From Entoloma clypeatum (Eukaryota > Basidiomycota > Agaricomycetes > Agaricales > Entolomataceae), in contig OY751496.1 of the NCBI GenBank assembly GCA_963565915.1, forward strand, positions 496,001-560,000: a stretch of 64,000 nt of DNA, read 5' to 3'. This document shows positions 1-11,400 of the stretch, in pieces; within the stretch, counting starts at the first letter, position 1, and every line of letters begins with the position of its first letter. Both the position numbers and the translations under genes were made by a program. Below the pieces are notes generated by a model, which was given only the letters and a program-made list of their open reading frames with translations, was not told where the DNA came from and made no database searches.

Positions 1-232
1 TGACTCACTTTCCGCAGTCAGCTTACTCACTGTACATAGCCTTCCGCAGTCGCCTTACTCATGTGCACTGCCTTCCGCAGTACTGACTCATCCGCTACCG
101 CCTATAGTCAGTACCTATATAAACCTCTTGTACTATAGTAGATTCCTTAGATTTAGCAATCACTTTGCTCTTCGCCTTTCCACTTTCCTGCATACTCTGC
201 CCGAACCTTGGAACAGTTTGTTAAGCATAACA
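1..232 (+). repeat. gypsy-1A 5' LTR (left part missing)
   Basis: Bases 1-232 match 5526-5726 of the 3' LTR and end in the same TAAGCATAACA. The 5' copy has 31 extra bases, because the 3' copy lost one interval between two copies of CCTTCCGCAGT. The full-length LTR is 402 bp in gypsy-1B (36580-36981). It contains the TATA box and the presumed transcript start. Confidence 0.95.
116..159 (+). promoter_or_regulatory. gypsy-1A core promoter and presumed RNA 5' end
   Basis: TATATAAA lies at 116-123. The tract AGATTTAGCAA at 149-159 starts 33 bases after the first T of the TATA box, where a pol II transcript would be expected to begin. It is the exact reverse complement of the primer site at 235-245. 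The start site is inferred from spacing only. Confidence 0.6.
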
Positions 233-234
233 AG

Positions 235-245
235 TTGCTAAATCT
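235..245 (+). promoter_or_regulatory. gypsy-1A primer-binding site, self-priming type
   Basis: TTGCTAAATCT begins two bases after the LTR end and does not start with TGG, so it does not look like a tRNA 3'-end primer site. It is perfectly complementary over 11 nt to 149-159 of the LTR. This is the arrangement known for Tf1/sushi elements, in which the RNA's own first 11 bases serve as primer. Both tracts are kept in gypsy-1B and gypsy-1C. Confidence 0.7.
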
Positions 246-334
246 CGTTAGGTTCGCCCAGAGCGAAGAGAGCAACTACCAGACGAGTCAAGACGTCGCG
301 CTTCTTTGAAGACTTCACCAGTAACCCATTCAGC

Positions 335-1165
335 ATGCCAGAAGCCCGACAGGAGGAGCTAAGTCCTCAAGACAGTATCGATTTTACACTCATCCAGCAG
401 TACATCGAATCGGAGATCCGTCACATCCTGCAGCAGGTGCTTGATGAAGAACTAGACAATGACGAGCATCGCCCCCACGGCGAGATAGCAGAGAGCATCC
501 ATCTTGCTCGGCAACACCAGATCGCGCGTTACAACGCCTGACAGAACGAACTCAAAAGCTTTTGCGTTCAAGAAGGACCTCAGACAGGTCGGATCACAGA
601 GATCAGAGAGTTTATCGGTGTCCAGACAACCATTATCAGAAGATTGATTAGGACGCTCACATCGAGACGTCCCAGAGCCACATCATCATGTCAAATCTTG
701 GTGAAGAAACTGGGAAATACATCCTAGAGAAGAACATCAACCGCAGAATCTCTGAACAAACGGCTAGTGATGGCAAGATGTACACCGATTACACAAAGGA
801 GATCCAAAACAAGGGACAACAGATGGAAGGACACGCACTGTCATCCGAGGTGGCGGCGACATGCGCACCGGATCAGGTACCACTTATGGTGGTCAGGGCA
901 AGGCCATGGAGATGACAAAGCAGGAGTAGCCCGTTGCTACAACTGTCAACGCTTCGGTCATCTGGCTAAAGACTGTAGCGCTCCAAAGAAGAAAGATGGT
1001 CGCAAGTGTTTCAACTGTGACCAAGAAGGCCATATCGCGCGCAACTGCCGCAAGCCAAAGAAGAACTCCAGAAGGGTTAGGAAGGTGTCCGAGGAAGATG
1101 CCGAGAATGATGAAACAACAATCTTAGAAGCCGATGAGAAGGATTTTCCCGAAGGGTCCGATTAA
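335..1165 (+). pseudogene. gag: gypsy-1A gag (capsid/nucleocapsid), internally deleted
   Basis: Gag packages the element RNA. Readable parts are an N-terminal stretch (335-541, ended by a TGA at 539), then a jump at about 689 where roughly 0.7 kb present in gypsy-1B is missing, then the nucleocapsid. The nucleocapsid has two CCHC zinc knuckles (CYNCQRFGHLAKDC and CFNCDQEGHIARNC, about 935-1050). A one-base deletion relative to gypsy-1C puts the knuckles in another frame. The ATG at 335 reads ACG in gypsy-1B, so the true start is uncertain. Pol follows in the -1 frame with overlap. Confidence 0.9.
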
Positions 1166-1206
1166 ACGACGCTAAGTCGCGACCCTTATCTATTAAACGG
1201 ACTTGC

Positions 1207-4200
1207 TTGCCTTGTATGACTGCAGACAATAGAACCTATGTCATCCCTGCCAAGCGAGCCGCTGCGTCGACTAAGATTGTGAAGGGAGATAAACCTCCGA
1301 AAAGACGAGAGATCAGGCTGTTAGCTCAGCTCAAAACACGACAAGGACCAAAGGTTATCCGACCTGAGGTTGACAGCGGATGTGAGCGCACATGCATCCA
1401 TCCCAGAATAGTACGCGAACAGAACCTCCCCATGCGAGGAATACCGCCCATAGCAATTCTAAATGCGGATGGATCACCAAATCAACAACAGAAAGCGAGC
1501 CAACTTGCCGAAGTCAAACTGGATTTGGGAGAACATCAGGAAACCATGGAAGCAATGGTACTGGACATTGGAAGAATGGACATGCTCTTGGGACATGACT
1601 GGTTGGTACACCACAACCCCACAATCAATTGGACAACCAGCACGGTAACATTTAACTGGTGCCCAACAACATGTCGAACCAAACACTCAGATTTCAGGAT
1701 TAACCTCAATGGTCACAAACACCGGGTTCGCATGGTTGAGGTGCGCGACAAAGATGCACCCAAAAAGTCGGATCAAAAATGGAAGCCTGGAGACCCTATT
1801 TTGGAAGCTGTCACTCCCACACCACCTCCCACAACCAAACGACCCTCATATGTTGAACGATTTGCTCATCTCTTCAAGAAGGAGAACTTTGATAAGATCC
1901 CAAAGGAGAGGGAATGGGACCATGGTATCGAACTTACACCGGACGCACCAAAGGAACTAGGGGGAAATACATATCCTATGACACAAAAGGAACAAGAGGA
2001 ATTGGACGCATTCATTGATGAGGGCCTAGCAACAGGAAAGATCCACCCATCCAAATCCCCGTATGCCTCCCCTTGCTTCTTCATCAACAAGAAGGATGGC
2101 TCCAAACGATTGGTACAAGATTACTGCATGGTCAATAAATTCACGGTCAAAGACAAGTTCACACTCCCACGAATATCCGATCTCTTGGACGTGCTGAAAG
2201 ATGCAGTCTACTTCAATAAAATGGACATCATGTGGGGCTATAACAACATCCAGATGAAGGAGGGCGATGAATGGAAAGCTGCCTTCCTCACCAGTCGAGG
2301 ATTGTTCGAACCATTGGTCATGTTTTTTGGTCTTTGCAACTCCCCGGGAACATTCTCTTGAATGATGGCTAGTCTATTCCGGGACCAGATCCGCTGACGT
2401 ATCTGGGTGATCTACATGGATGACATTGTGGTTATTGGTAAAACCAAGGAAGAACTCGCGTGAAACACCAAAGAAATTCTACAGATCCTATCGGACAATG
2501 ATTTGTTCCTAAAGGAGAAGAAGTGTTTATGGGAAGTAACGAAATGTCCTATATTGGGATATATGGTTGGTGAGGGACGTGTCAAGATGGAAACTGAGAA
2601 GGTGGATACAATCCAAAACTGGCGAGCACCCACATCAAAAAAGGAAGTTCAGAAGTTCCTTGGATTTGCCAACTTCTATCGACGTTTTATTGAAGGGTAC
2701 TCAAACATTGCGAAACCTCTCACTGCGCTCACAGGCAGTACAGCATTTACTTGGGGACCAACAGAGCAACAAGCTTTTGAAGGTCTCATACGGGCAATTA
2801 CATCGGCACCAGTCTTGGCATTACCGAAACCAGAGGGACAGTTCAGGGTTGAAACCGATGCATTGGGCTATGCAATTGGAGCAGTACTCTCTCAGAAGCA
2901 AGACGACAAATGGCACCCCATCGCGTTCTTGTCGCAGACCATGTCCACAGCCGAACAGAATTACAAGATATATGACAAGGAACTCCTGGCGGTCATGGAA
3001 GCATTAAAAGATTGGAGGCACTATCTGCTCGAAGCCAGGGAGTGTTTCGAAATCTTGACCGATCACAAGAACCTGGAATATTTCCGTCGTCCTCAGGACC
3101 TGAATCAACGACAGCGACGCTGGAAAATGAAGTTACAAGACTATGACTTCAAATTACGGCATGTGCCAGGCAAGACCAATGCGAAAGCAGACATCCTGTC
3201 ACGCTTACCCTGGTATGAAGCGGAACTTGAACCACAGGACAGTGACCAAATGCTCAAGGAGGGACTATTCTTGAAACAGTTGGAATCAGAAGATGTGGTA
3301 CAAATGGAGATGTTCACAGAGGAACAATTCTTTGAAGGGGGTGAAACATCTGATTCCATCAAAATTGGAAACGTCACGACCATCGAAAATCCATGGATCG
3401 CACGCATCAAGGGTTCAAACCGCATGGAGACAGAAGTAGCCCAGGGCCTAAAAAAGAATCCTCATTGGTATCAACAGGAGAATGGGATCACCTATGCAGG
3501 AGAATGAGTCTATGTTCCGCCAGATCCACAATTACGACAAGAATTGATGTTCGAGTCACACGATGCAGCAGTGGCTGGGCATCCAGGACAGTACCGGACA
3601 CATGAACTCCTCACTCGCACCTACTGGTGGCCTACCATACTGCATGATGTGAAGAAGTATGTGAAGGGTTGCGACACTTGTCAACGCAACAAGATTAACT
3701 GACAAAAGCGACATGCTCCGCTACATCCCCATGCAGCACCAAGTCACCCATGGGAAGACATAGGAATTGACGTTGTGGGACCGATACCAGAATCTGATGG
3801 AAAAAACGCAATTCTGGTAATCACGGATAGACATTCGAAGATGGTTCACCTTATTCCGACAACCGTGGAACTATCAGCTGAAGGATTAGCCAAGATCTAT
3901 CGGGATCAGATATGGAAGCTTCATGGGATCCCCAAGAAGATCATCAGCGATAGGGGACCGCAGTTCGCCGTGAAGTTCATGGAGATACTCTGCCGCATGC
4001 TAGGGATCAAGAGGAACCTGTCCACCGCATACCACCCACAGACTGACGGACAAGCTGAGCGATCGCATCAGGAAATGGAAGCATTCTTACGGAACTTTGT
4101 CAACCATCTACAGGATGATTGGGCTGAATGGATCACAATCGCAGAGTTCCAGTACAATGACAAAGAACATCAGGCGACGAAGCACACCCCATTCTACCTC

Positions 4201-4815
4201 AACTACGGTTTACATCCGTGGAAGGGAGAGCTCGTGTTAGAAGATACCAATCCGGCTGCCAACGACTTCTTGAAAAAACTCAAACAGGCACAAGAAGAAG
4301 CCAATGCAGTGCTGAAACAAGCACAGGATCAGATGAAGAAGACAGTTGACACATGGCAAAGTCCATCTTGGGACTACCGCATCGGAGACAAGGTGTGGCT
4401 GGAAGGGACTAACATCAGGACCGATTGCCCCTCAAAGAAACATGATGCACTCCGACATGGACCATTCAGAGTCCTAGAAAAGAAAGGAGCTAGCGCGTAC
4501 CTTCTTGATCTTCTGAAGACTTGGAAGATGATTCACCCTGTGTTCAACGAGACCCTGTTGTCACCATATGAAACTCCGAAGTATGCCATCCAGAAAAAGA
4601 AACCAGCCCCTGATCCGATCATCGTTGAAGGACAAGAAGAGTACCATGTGTCTACGATCCTAGACTCTCGAAAGTTCCGTGGAAAGATCCAGTACCTCGT
4701 CCAGTGGGAAGGATATGGTCCAGAAGAAAACACATGGGAACCTCGAGCTAATGTTCAGAATGCTCAAGATTTGATCCGTGATTTCCATCGGCAGAACCTG
4801 TCTCGTCCACGATAA
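1207..4815 (+). pseudogene. pol: gypsy-1A pol: protease, RT, RNase H, integrase, chromodomain
   Basis: A single frame runs through 1207-4815, broken only by TGA at 2359, 2395, 2461, 3505 and 3700. Domains in order: aspartic protease with DSG (about 1375); RT with the YMDD box at 2413-2424; RNase H (about 2830-3190, including TDHKNLEYF); the HHCC zinc region (H near 3560, CDTCQ near 3675); the DDE integrase core (3780-4200); and a chromodomain ([17 protein letters not shown], 4691-4742). The first PR/RT block also reads open upstream of 1207 in the -1 frame relative to gag. All five stops fit CGA-to-TGA change at Arg positions. Confidence 0.95.
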
Positions 4816-4949
4816 AAGACAGCTCTCAGAATCCATGACAAGTATCGACCTCATCAGTCAACCACACACCGAGTTCTCCGCTCTAGTCCTTTTCCCTGCC
4901 CAATATAGCCTCCCCCTTCTTCTTCTATCTCTCAACCATCCTCGCCGCC

Positions 4950-5321
4950 ATGTCCAACACCACCGTTACCTCCACCTCCACCACCGACATCAACCCCACC
5001 ATCGCCGCCCTCATGAACGAAGCACTCTCCATGAGAGACCAAATCCATGCTCTCAAAACTTCCCTTGCCGACCTCCTCCATCGCCAGATGCATATCCGGC
5101 TTCACTCGCTGTCCAACCTACCCGTCGCCCTGAGTCCTGAGGAAAAACAAATTCTCGGAAATTACACCAGCACCCTCGTAATCGAGAATCGACGTATTCC
5201 GCTGGCTATCAAAGGCCTCGAACTCGCCGTAGCCATCAACAAGGAGTTGATATATGATTGGAGCCTCAAGGAAAGTCCAAACTGGTCCGATCCTGGCAAC
5301 AACGAGGGATGGGGACAGTGA
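4950..5321 (+). CDS. gypsy-1 third ORF downstream of pol (unknown function)
   Basis: A 123-aa open frame starts at ATG 4950 in a CCGCCATG context, sits between the chromodomain end and the 3' LTR on the same strand, and ends 34 bases before the LTR. The N-terminus is Thr/Ser-rich, followed by a leucine-rich, probably helical stretch (about residues 18-100). I do not recognise a domain. It is uninterrupted although gag and pol are broken, but its short length means chance survival cannot be excluded. It could be an accessory or envelope-position ORF. A counterpart cannot be checked in gypsy-1B or 1C, since both lack this region. Confidence 0.5.
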   Translation: MSNTTVTSTSTTDINPTIAALMNEALSMRDQIHALKTSLADLLHRQMHIRLHSLSNLPVALSPEEKQILGNYTSTLVIENRRIPLAIKGLELAVAINKELIYDWSLKESPNWSDPGNNEGWGQ

Positions 5322-5342
5322 CTCTGTGAGGACACAGAGCTT

Positions 5343-5353
5343 GGAGAGGGGAA
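5343..5353 (+). promoter_or_regulatory. gypsy-1A polypurine tract
   Basis: GGAGAGGGGAA lies directly before the 3' LTR start (5356), as expected for the plus-strand DNA primer. Confidence 0.75.
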
Positions 5354-5355
5354 CA

Positions 5356-5726
5356 TGTTACGGACTCTACGGTATGAGGACCACATCATATCTTTTACTT
5401 ATCGGCCCGACTCGGCGCCCTCTTACAAGCTTACTATGTCTAATGTCTACTTTCGCAACCTTCGATTTCCAGTCTGACTCATTACATTACTTCGTCATCC
5501 CCTTTAGTATACTTCGCTCCCGCGCTGACTCGCTTTCCGCAGTCAGCTTACTCACTGTACATAGCCTTCCGCAGTACTGACTCATCCGCTACCGCCTATA
5601 GTCAGTACCTATATAAACCTCTTGTACTATAGTAGATTCCTTAGATTTAGCAATCACTTTGCTCTTCGCCTTTCCACTTTCCTGCATACTCTGCCCGAAC
5701 CTTGGAACGGTTTGTTAAGCATAACA
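5356..5726 (+). repeat. gypsy-1A 3' LTR
   Basis: This LTR is 371 bp, starts TGTTACGG and ends CATAACA. It carries a TATATAAA box and differs from the 402-bp LTR of gypsy-1B by a 31-bp loss between short direct repeats. The following bases TCCTG equal the 5' flank of gypsy-1B read on its own strand. Confidence 0.95.
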
Positions 5727-6185
5727 TCCTGTCTTTTTCCAGACCCACTGCTTCCCATCTGACTCAGATCTGTTGATTTTTGACTGATCTGATCAAACAA
5801 CCCTCTTCCAGTCCTCCACAGTCCACTCCTTGTACTTTAGAGCAAAGGCCAATCATTGCTTGTAATGTGTCAATTTGAAGTATGGTTTTTTCTTCTTTGT
5901 TACTGCCTTGAACTCATTCCTTTTGAGAAATTTTCTGATGGTTCATGAGAAGACAGGGGTGAGAATGATGGTATTGATGTGGTTGGTGGCCTCCACAGTA
6001 TTGGCAGCCTTGCCAGTTGTAATTTGTTGAATAACTGCATGATAAGCAGTAGTGAAAACTTGGAAGCAAGGTCCTGGAGCACTCTGGATACAGTAGGCTG
6101 ACTGATACTCAGGCTAGATGCAACAGAACAGGTGGAATAACTATTGGCGGCCAGAGAAAGGATGTTTTCATTCTGAGAAGAGGAG
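5727..6185 (-). pseudogene. Tc1-a: N-terminal half of a Tc1/mariner transposase
   Basis: On the minus strand the reading gives a Tc1 helix-turn-helix (NENILSLAANS..., QPTVSRVLQDL), a linker, and the catalytic-domain entry (KEWTVEDWKR...SDQSKINR, ending WVWKKTG at 5727). Several stops and a frameshift break it. The homology stops exactly at the gypsy-1A LTR, so the retrotransposon inserted into this gene. The continuing half of a Tc1 catalytic domain appears at 36982 on the plus strand. Confidence 0.85.
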
Positions 6186-6598
6186 AAACTTTAACTGCAA
6201 TTAACCAGTTAAAAAAAACAACAAGTTTTCAAAGTTTTAACCTTGACTTCAATTAACTTAACTGCAATTAACTGGTTAATTGTTTTAACTGCACATATTT
6301 TCACTCATTTTATTGGTTTATTGTATTCCTAGAGTGATAATAACTGTTTGAAACAATGTTTCAATCATTATTACATTGCAAATTATCTGATTTGAAGACT
6401 TTTCTAACATTTTACAACAATTCAGACCTCATTTCTTTAACCTGACATTAACTGGTTAAAATTTTTTTCCAAATTGGCTTAACTTAATTTTAACTGCAGT
6501 TAATTGTGGTTAAAGTTAATTGCAGTTAAGTTAAATCAGTTAAAGTTAAGTTAAGTTAAGGTTAATTCGAAGTTATATAACTTGACTTTAAAACACTA
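6186..6598. repeat. GTTAA-rich palindromic repeat with a hAT-like end
   Basis: The stretch is built from repeated short palindromes such as GCAATTAACTGGTTAA and GTTAAGTTAAGTTAA. Its right end, read inward on the minus strand, is TAGTGTTTTAAAGTCAAG, matching 15 of 18 bases of the hAT-type terminus at 44956. A left terminus is not visible; it is probably truncated against Tc1-a. Confidence 0.5.
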
Positions 6599-7469
6599 AT
6601 CATTGTTGAGGGATCCTCAGAATGGTTTGGGCAACTTGTTTGACAGTTGAACAAAGTACTACAATGAAACTACATATTTTTCAGCCCATCTGCACCAAAG
6701 CATTGGATCTGCAAGGCAGCAAGCACCAACTGACATCACAGAAATTCATCATTAGCTACAGTTGTTCCTTGTTTTTCAATTCAGTGTCATATTATTCACA
6801 GAAAAATAAATGTTCATGAGAATGACATACCATAATAGAAAGGAGGAGGAGGGTGTTTTCAGACCTTGAAAAATAAATTCCAACATGTGGTCTCTCAGCT
6901 TAATCCTGCCACCCCCCAGGCTCCTGAGCCATCTGCTCGAGGGGGAGAAAGAATGTGCCATATCTTATCTGAGTATGACTAATTTATTTGTTCATACAAA
7001 TACTTATGTGTACAAACAAAACTGAACATCCAACCTCCCCCATGAGCAGCTGGCAAACTTGTCAATCACATGACCTTTGAACATCACAGAAAACAATGCA
7101 AACCTCTCCAACATGGTAAACCTATCCAAGGGCTTATTCTTTTTTTCACATAACTCAATAAAGTAGTCATTTGATTCAACATCACTGGTGAGTGGGCCAC
7201 TGCGGAGCATGGCAATATCCGAGTTCAAAGAGTGATGAGCAATCAGTACTTGCAGAGAATACACTGACATAGTGGGCTGAGGAATGTATTTTGACTGACT
7301 ACATCATCTAAGTTTGAAGTGACTCAGGTGACCAACAAGGAGGCAATATGGAGTGATGAAAACTAGCCAAAGACCACTAGTTCAACCCCAATTCAAAAGA
7401 TTAGAATCAAGCGGAACAATGAGTGCACTACTCACGACAGCCAAAATCATATCTGGAGAGTGTCCCATC
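6599..7469. other. Unclassified sequence, no recognisable gene
   Basis: I see no repeat terminus or known domain here. The longest plausible reading is an 88-codon minus-strand frame at 7004-7270 (with HSLNSDIAML and LDRFTMLERFALFSV), which is compositionally protein-like but matches nothing I recognise. It may be an exon of a decayed gene or transposon. Confidence 0.35.
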
Positions 7470-8204
7470 TACATCAGCAGACCCAGATGTTTGGCTGTAG
7501 CAAACTGTAGTAAATACTGTGATGCTGTAGTCACATGTAGCACTGTAGCATCCCATAGTGCCATAGTACTGTAGCAGTGCATTAGCATTATAAAGAGCTG
7601 TAGTGAGATGTAGTGATGCAGCATGATGTAGTGCTCAACAGTATATGTAGTAGTATTATAATGTATCTCACAAATTCCTTGAAGTCACATAAAAATGTCT
7701 CTTGTAGCATGACCATTGACAAGTTATAATTCAGGGTGAGGGAAACAAAGAAAAACCATGTAATATGATAGTATTTTAAGCCCCTGGCATCCCTCGCCCA
7801 TGTGTCATCAGTCTCATCCCAAAGTTTCGCCATGTATCATCCCTCACATCTTGCTAGGTGGTGTCTTGCATGTTCCCACTGCCTGCATGTCATTCCTCTC
7901 ATCTCTCTTATCATGTGTCGTCCCGCGTGTCATGCCTCCCACTGTTCTTGGGTGTCTCTCATGGTTCTCACATCGTGCTAGGGCTCCGCCCACCTGTCAT
8001 CCCTTTTGCCCTCTTGTTATGTGTTGTTCCTCTCTTCCCTCTCACCATGTGTTGTCCCTCGTGTTGTGCCTCCATTCTCATGCCTCCCACCATTCTCACA
8101 GCTTCTATGTTGTAGTTCATGTGTCTCCCGCCGTTATTGTGTCTTGCCCTCCCACCTTCCACCATTTGTGTGTCCTCCCACCTGCTGTTCTTGCACATCT
8201 TGTG

Positions 8205-8589
8205 AGTGGTCTGATGTGGTGTGGATGGCATGGTACTTACCTAATGTGGATGGCCTGCATGTCAATGGGGGGAGGAGGGAGAGGTGATGGGGGGAGGAGG
8301 GAGAAGTGATGGGGGACAAAATGTGGACTTGTGTGACCTTTGTTCCCACTGTGGGTCCATCGGAACTTGCCAACCCCAGCAATGGCCAAAAGTTGAACAA
8401 TAACCAAAGTCACATTTCTTCTCCCATCACCTCCCTCCCCCCTTCCCCCATCACCACTCCCTCTTCTCCCCTGCGCTCCCATCATCTCTCCCTCCTCCTT
8501 TGTCAATGCCTTGTCCCTCTGTTGACACAAGGGCCACACAGGCCTGCTATAGGTAAGCAGCGTGCCATGCACATTATAACAGACCACTC
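8205..8589. repeat. Inner foldback (MITE-like)
   Basis: The ends are perfect 10-bp inverted repeats GAGTGGTCTG (8205-8214) and CAGACCACTC (8580-8589). The arms continue as imperfect complements with GGCATGG and TACTTACC against their partners, and the interior has GGGAGG-rich and complementary CCTCCC-rich stretches. There is no coding capacity. Confidence 0.6.
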
Positions 8590-9271
8590 TGTTAAGTAGG
8601 TGAAAAGTTGGAGCTTTGTCGGAGTCTGTCGGAGGTCGGACATAGGACTGAGACCAGAGTGGAACTCCGGAAATGCAGAGGAACAACAAAGGGGAGGGAC
8701 GTGGCTTCAATGTATGTGTTGCACCGCCGTTTGTTGGATAAGATGTCCCAATTTCAGGAGGTCGGAGGAGAGGTCAGAGGTGCAGAGGTCCTCAGAGAGA
8801 TCTCGGTGAGAGACACGCTGATGTGGAAGTGGTCGGACGACGTCGGAGTTGTGACTCGGACACAGTACTGAGCTTGTCAAAGGGTAACAATGGAGGAGGA
8901 ACAGAAGATGATGATGTCGTCGGCGTATTGTGCCACGGCGAGGATCTCTGGCATGAACTGAGAGTAGAGGAGTGAACTTGGTTGATATTCGAACTGAGGA
9001 ACTACAGGTATGGTATGAGCTTAAATATCTAGATGTGATTACTTTACGGAGATGGTTGGAGTAGGTCCAGAGTTGTGGCATAAGTTGCCAGCGACTGTAT
9101 CAAACATCGGAGATGTCAGTCAACTGACCATGCGGAAAAGGCGATGCATAAGTAAATGGGAATATGAATATGAAATGCAAGATGGGAATGTGCGGAGATG
9201 GGGAGGTAATGGAAGTCCGGAATGTCAGAGGATGATCGGAGTGGATCGGAGACTTGGAGACGGATATAACA
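8590..9271 (-). mobile_element. Solo LTR of gypsy-2 family
   Basis: The minus-strand sequence runs from TGTTATATCC (9271) to ACTTAACA (8590), 682 bp, matching the 29336-30029 LTR. Perfect 5-bp direct repeats CACTC flank it (8585-8589 and 9272-9276), the footprint of insertion followed by LTR-LTR recombination. It keeps the TATTTAAG box, the downstream AGTTCGAATAT tract and a YADD-like reading. Confidence 0.93.
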
Positions 9272-9869
9272 CACTCATGAAATGCCTGAGAATGAAAGGC
9301 GGGAGGGCACGACACGAGAACAGTGGGAAGCATGCGAGACTGGTGGGAGGCATGACATGGAGGATGACACATGGCAAGAGGGACAATGGATGGGCAGAGC
9401 CCTAGCACAACATGAGAACCACGAGAGCCACCTGAGAACAGTGGGAGGCACCACGCATGACAAGAGGCACAACATGCGGGATGACACAAGGGACGACACA
9501 TGGGGCTTGGGAACACATGAGATGCAAGGGACAACATGTGGCATAACTTTGGGATGAGACAGATGCAAGGGATGCCAGGGGCTTAGAATACTATTATCGT
9601 ACATGGTTTCTCTTTGTTTCCCTTACCCTGAATTATAATTTGTCAATGGTCATGTTACGAGAGATGTTTTTATATCACTTCAAGAAATTTGTGTGATACA
9701 TTATAATACTACATGTACTGTTGAGTAACTACATCATGCTGCAGAGTGTAGGTGTTACAACAGAGTGCTACAAAATGTGTGGGTGTCACTACAGAGTGCT
9801 ACACATCAAATATACCCTCACTACAGCACTACATAGCACTGTGTAGCAAGGTCACACTTTGCTGATGTA

Positions 9870-10288
9870 CATGAAAATTTGTGATTGTCTCTGTTTATAT
9901 TTATATATAACAGGCAACAATACTTTGTTTACCCTTTGTTTACAGAAAAAGTTTGGCATTGCGAATTAAAGACAGGGAGTGCCAGATAATTTGTCACATG
10001 GATCAGGATATCATTTTATAGTGTATTTCTCCAATTTATTGACTTCTTATTGCTCACAGTATTTCAGTAGCCATTGTCTATCTGATTTCAACAGGATGCT
10101 TGACCAATCTAGTAATCATACATCAACCAGAACACTCAACTAACCTAAATCTGGGAGTAGGATGGAACTGCTACCAAGATTGAATAAAGGTGCTGACTAT
10201 GCTGAGTTGATCAAGTGCAGGAAACATGTCACCTAGATAGCACAGGAGTACTGAGGAGTCATCTACTAAGTCAAATGAGAGATCTGCT
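9870..10288. other. Unclassified spacer
   Basis: AT-rich sequence without an open frame, terminal repeats or other recognisable structure. Confidence 0.3.
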
Positions 10289-10594
10289 TGTTGGATCAGC
10301 ATACGATTACATCAATGCTGGAGGTGATCACAGTGGATGGGTCGTCTTGCAGTCCTAGTAGTTACTCTATGCTACACGCTACTAATCGTGTATCTACGAT
10401 AGAGGGGGAACCTTACTACTAACCTTGGGAGGTGTTTGCAAGGTGGAGGTTACTCAGTAAGAGTGTTATATTGCACAGTGAATAAGGACAGTCTTATATA
10501 CTAGTCTTACTTATTTGTACATTATTTGTATGTCATGGGATTGGGCACATGACACTATAGATGAAATATCTATAGGAGTGGAATTCATTCAACA
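10289..10594 (-). mobile_element. Solo LTR of copia-2 family
   Basis: This is 306 bp from TGTTGGATC to CATTCAACA on the plus strand, the reverse complement of the copia-2 5' LTR at 11817-12124, including its TATATA box. It is flanked by perfect CTGCT duplications at 10284-10288 and 10595-10599. Confidence 0.92.
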
Positions 10595-11164
10595 CTGCTG
10601 ACAACAATATCACCAGATGGACTGTGAAGGCTCAGAACATGGATATCCAATAAGTAATAAATATCCAAGGCACTAAAAACATGGATAGACGTGGCAATTT
10701 GGGCAGGATGTTGATGATTCAATCAAAGGAAGATTGCAGTTGTGGGGTCCCATAATGCAGGTTCAGACTCCACCAGTGACAATAGATTGAGTGACAAAAA
10801 GGGCACTCTAACTATAGGTGGAGTGCATGTGGAGAAATTAATTCAATTAATTCAAGATGACAAGAGTACTTCATAATTATTATCTATACCTGTGGGCTAA
10901 CTTTTTAAAGCCAAGTACTGATGAAAAATATACTGAATGATAAGAAATTGAGACTTGAGAGTGTGATTCACTGACAGCTGAAATTATCAGTATCTGGAAA
11001 ACATGAACAGGCAATTTGCAGGCAATGTTCTGAGAAAAGAAAAAAAAATCCATTTATCTTTGAAAACTGGTGGGCCTGGCTGCCAATGTATTTTACTGCT
11101 TGATAGCTAAATTATGAGTCCTAATATGTAACTGTCCTCACCAACCTCGCCGACAACTAACTCT
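10595..11164. other. Unclassified spacer
   Basis: No coding frame or repeat structure recognised. Confidence 0.3.
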
Positions 11165-11400
11165 GTTCCTCCCAGTGCATGAAGGGGGACGCGACATGGC
11201 TGTTGGGTGTGAGGGACGGCTGTTGGGCATGAAGTATGGCTGTTCAGCGTGAGGTACGGCCACTGTGCATGAAGATACAGCTGTTGGGCACGAAGGGGCA
11301 CAAGACGCAGCCGTTGGGCGTGAAGGACAGCTGTTAAGTGTGAAGTATAGCCATTGGGCACAAAGCTATGGCCGTTGGGCACAAAGGGGGACGAGACTGC
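11165..11400. repeat. GCCGTTGGGC minisatellite, short copy
   Basis: Irregular tandem units of about 20-24 bp with core GCCGTTGGGCRYGAAG recur about ten times. The same core, reverse-complemented, forms the long array at 45880-46520 inside a non-autonomous hAT element. The remainder to 11816 shows nothing I recognise. Confidence 0.7.

Larger units (their letters stand above)
1..5726 (+). mobile_element. gypsy-1A: chromodomain Ty3/gypsy LTR retrotransposon, decayed
   Basis: Order seen: partial 5' LTR, primer site, gag, protease-RT-RNase H-integrase-chromodomain, a third ORF, purine tract, 3' LTR. This order, with integrase after RNase H, defines Ty3/gypsy, and the C-terminal chromodomain makes it a chromovirus. 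The gag gene has a large internal deletion and pol carries several in-frame TGA codons, so the copy cannot be autonomous. The left edge of the window cuts the 5' LTR. The 3' flank begins TCCTG and lies inside a Tc1 transposase. Two more copies lie on the minus strand (27632-36981 and 39433-41867). Confidence 0.95.
7470..9869. repeat. Large foldback element with long inverted arms
   Basis: The left arm (about 7470-8160) and right arm (about 9280-9869) are imperfect reverse complements. Both begin outside with TACATCAGCA, pass through CTGTAG-rich sequence, then an AT-rich block with TTATAATTCAGGGT, then a GTGTCATCCC-like C/T-rich block. No transposase is encoded. The loop contains a second, smaller foldback (8205-8589) and a solo LTR (8590-9271). 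The exact target duplication was not resolved. The open frames in the C/T-rich arms are low-complexity artefacts. Confidence 0.65.

Noticed and set aside
233..260. tRNA 3'-end primer site for gypsy-1
   Set aside because: The bases after the LTR do not begin with TGG, and the match to the LTR's own RNA start is far better.
7004..7270. Real gene in the 88-codon minus-strand frame
   Set aside because: Protein-like composition but no recognisable domain, no convincing exon partners and no homology seen; kept only as a note in the spacer entry.
7800..8400. Cys/His/Ser-rich open frames on both strands
   Set aside because: They follow the C/T-rich and G/A-rich repeat composition of the foldback arms, in several frames at once, with no domain.
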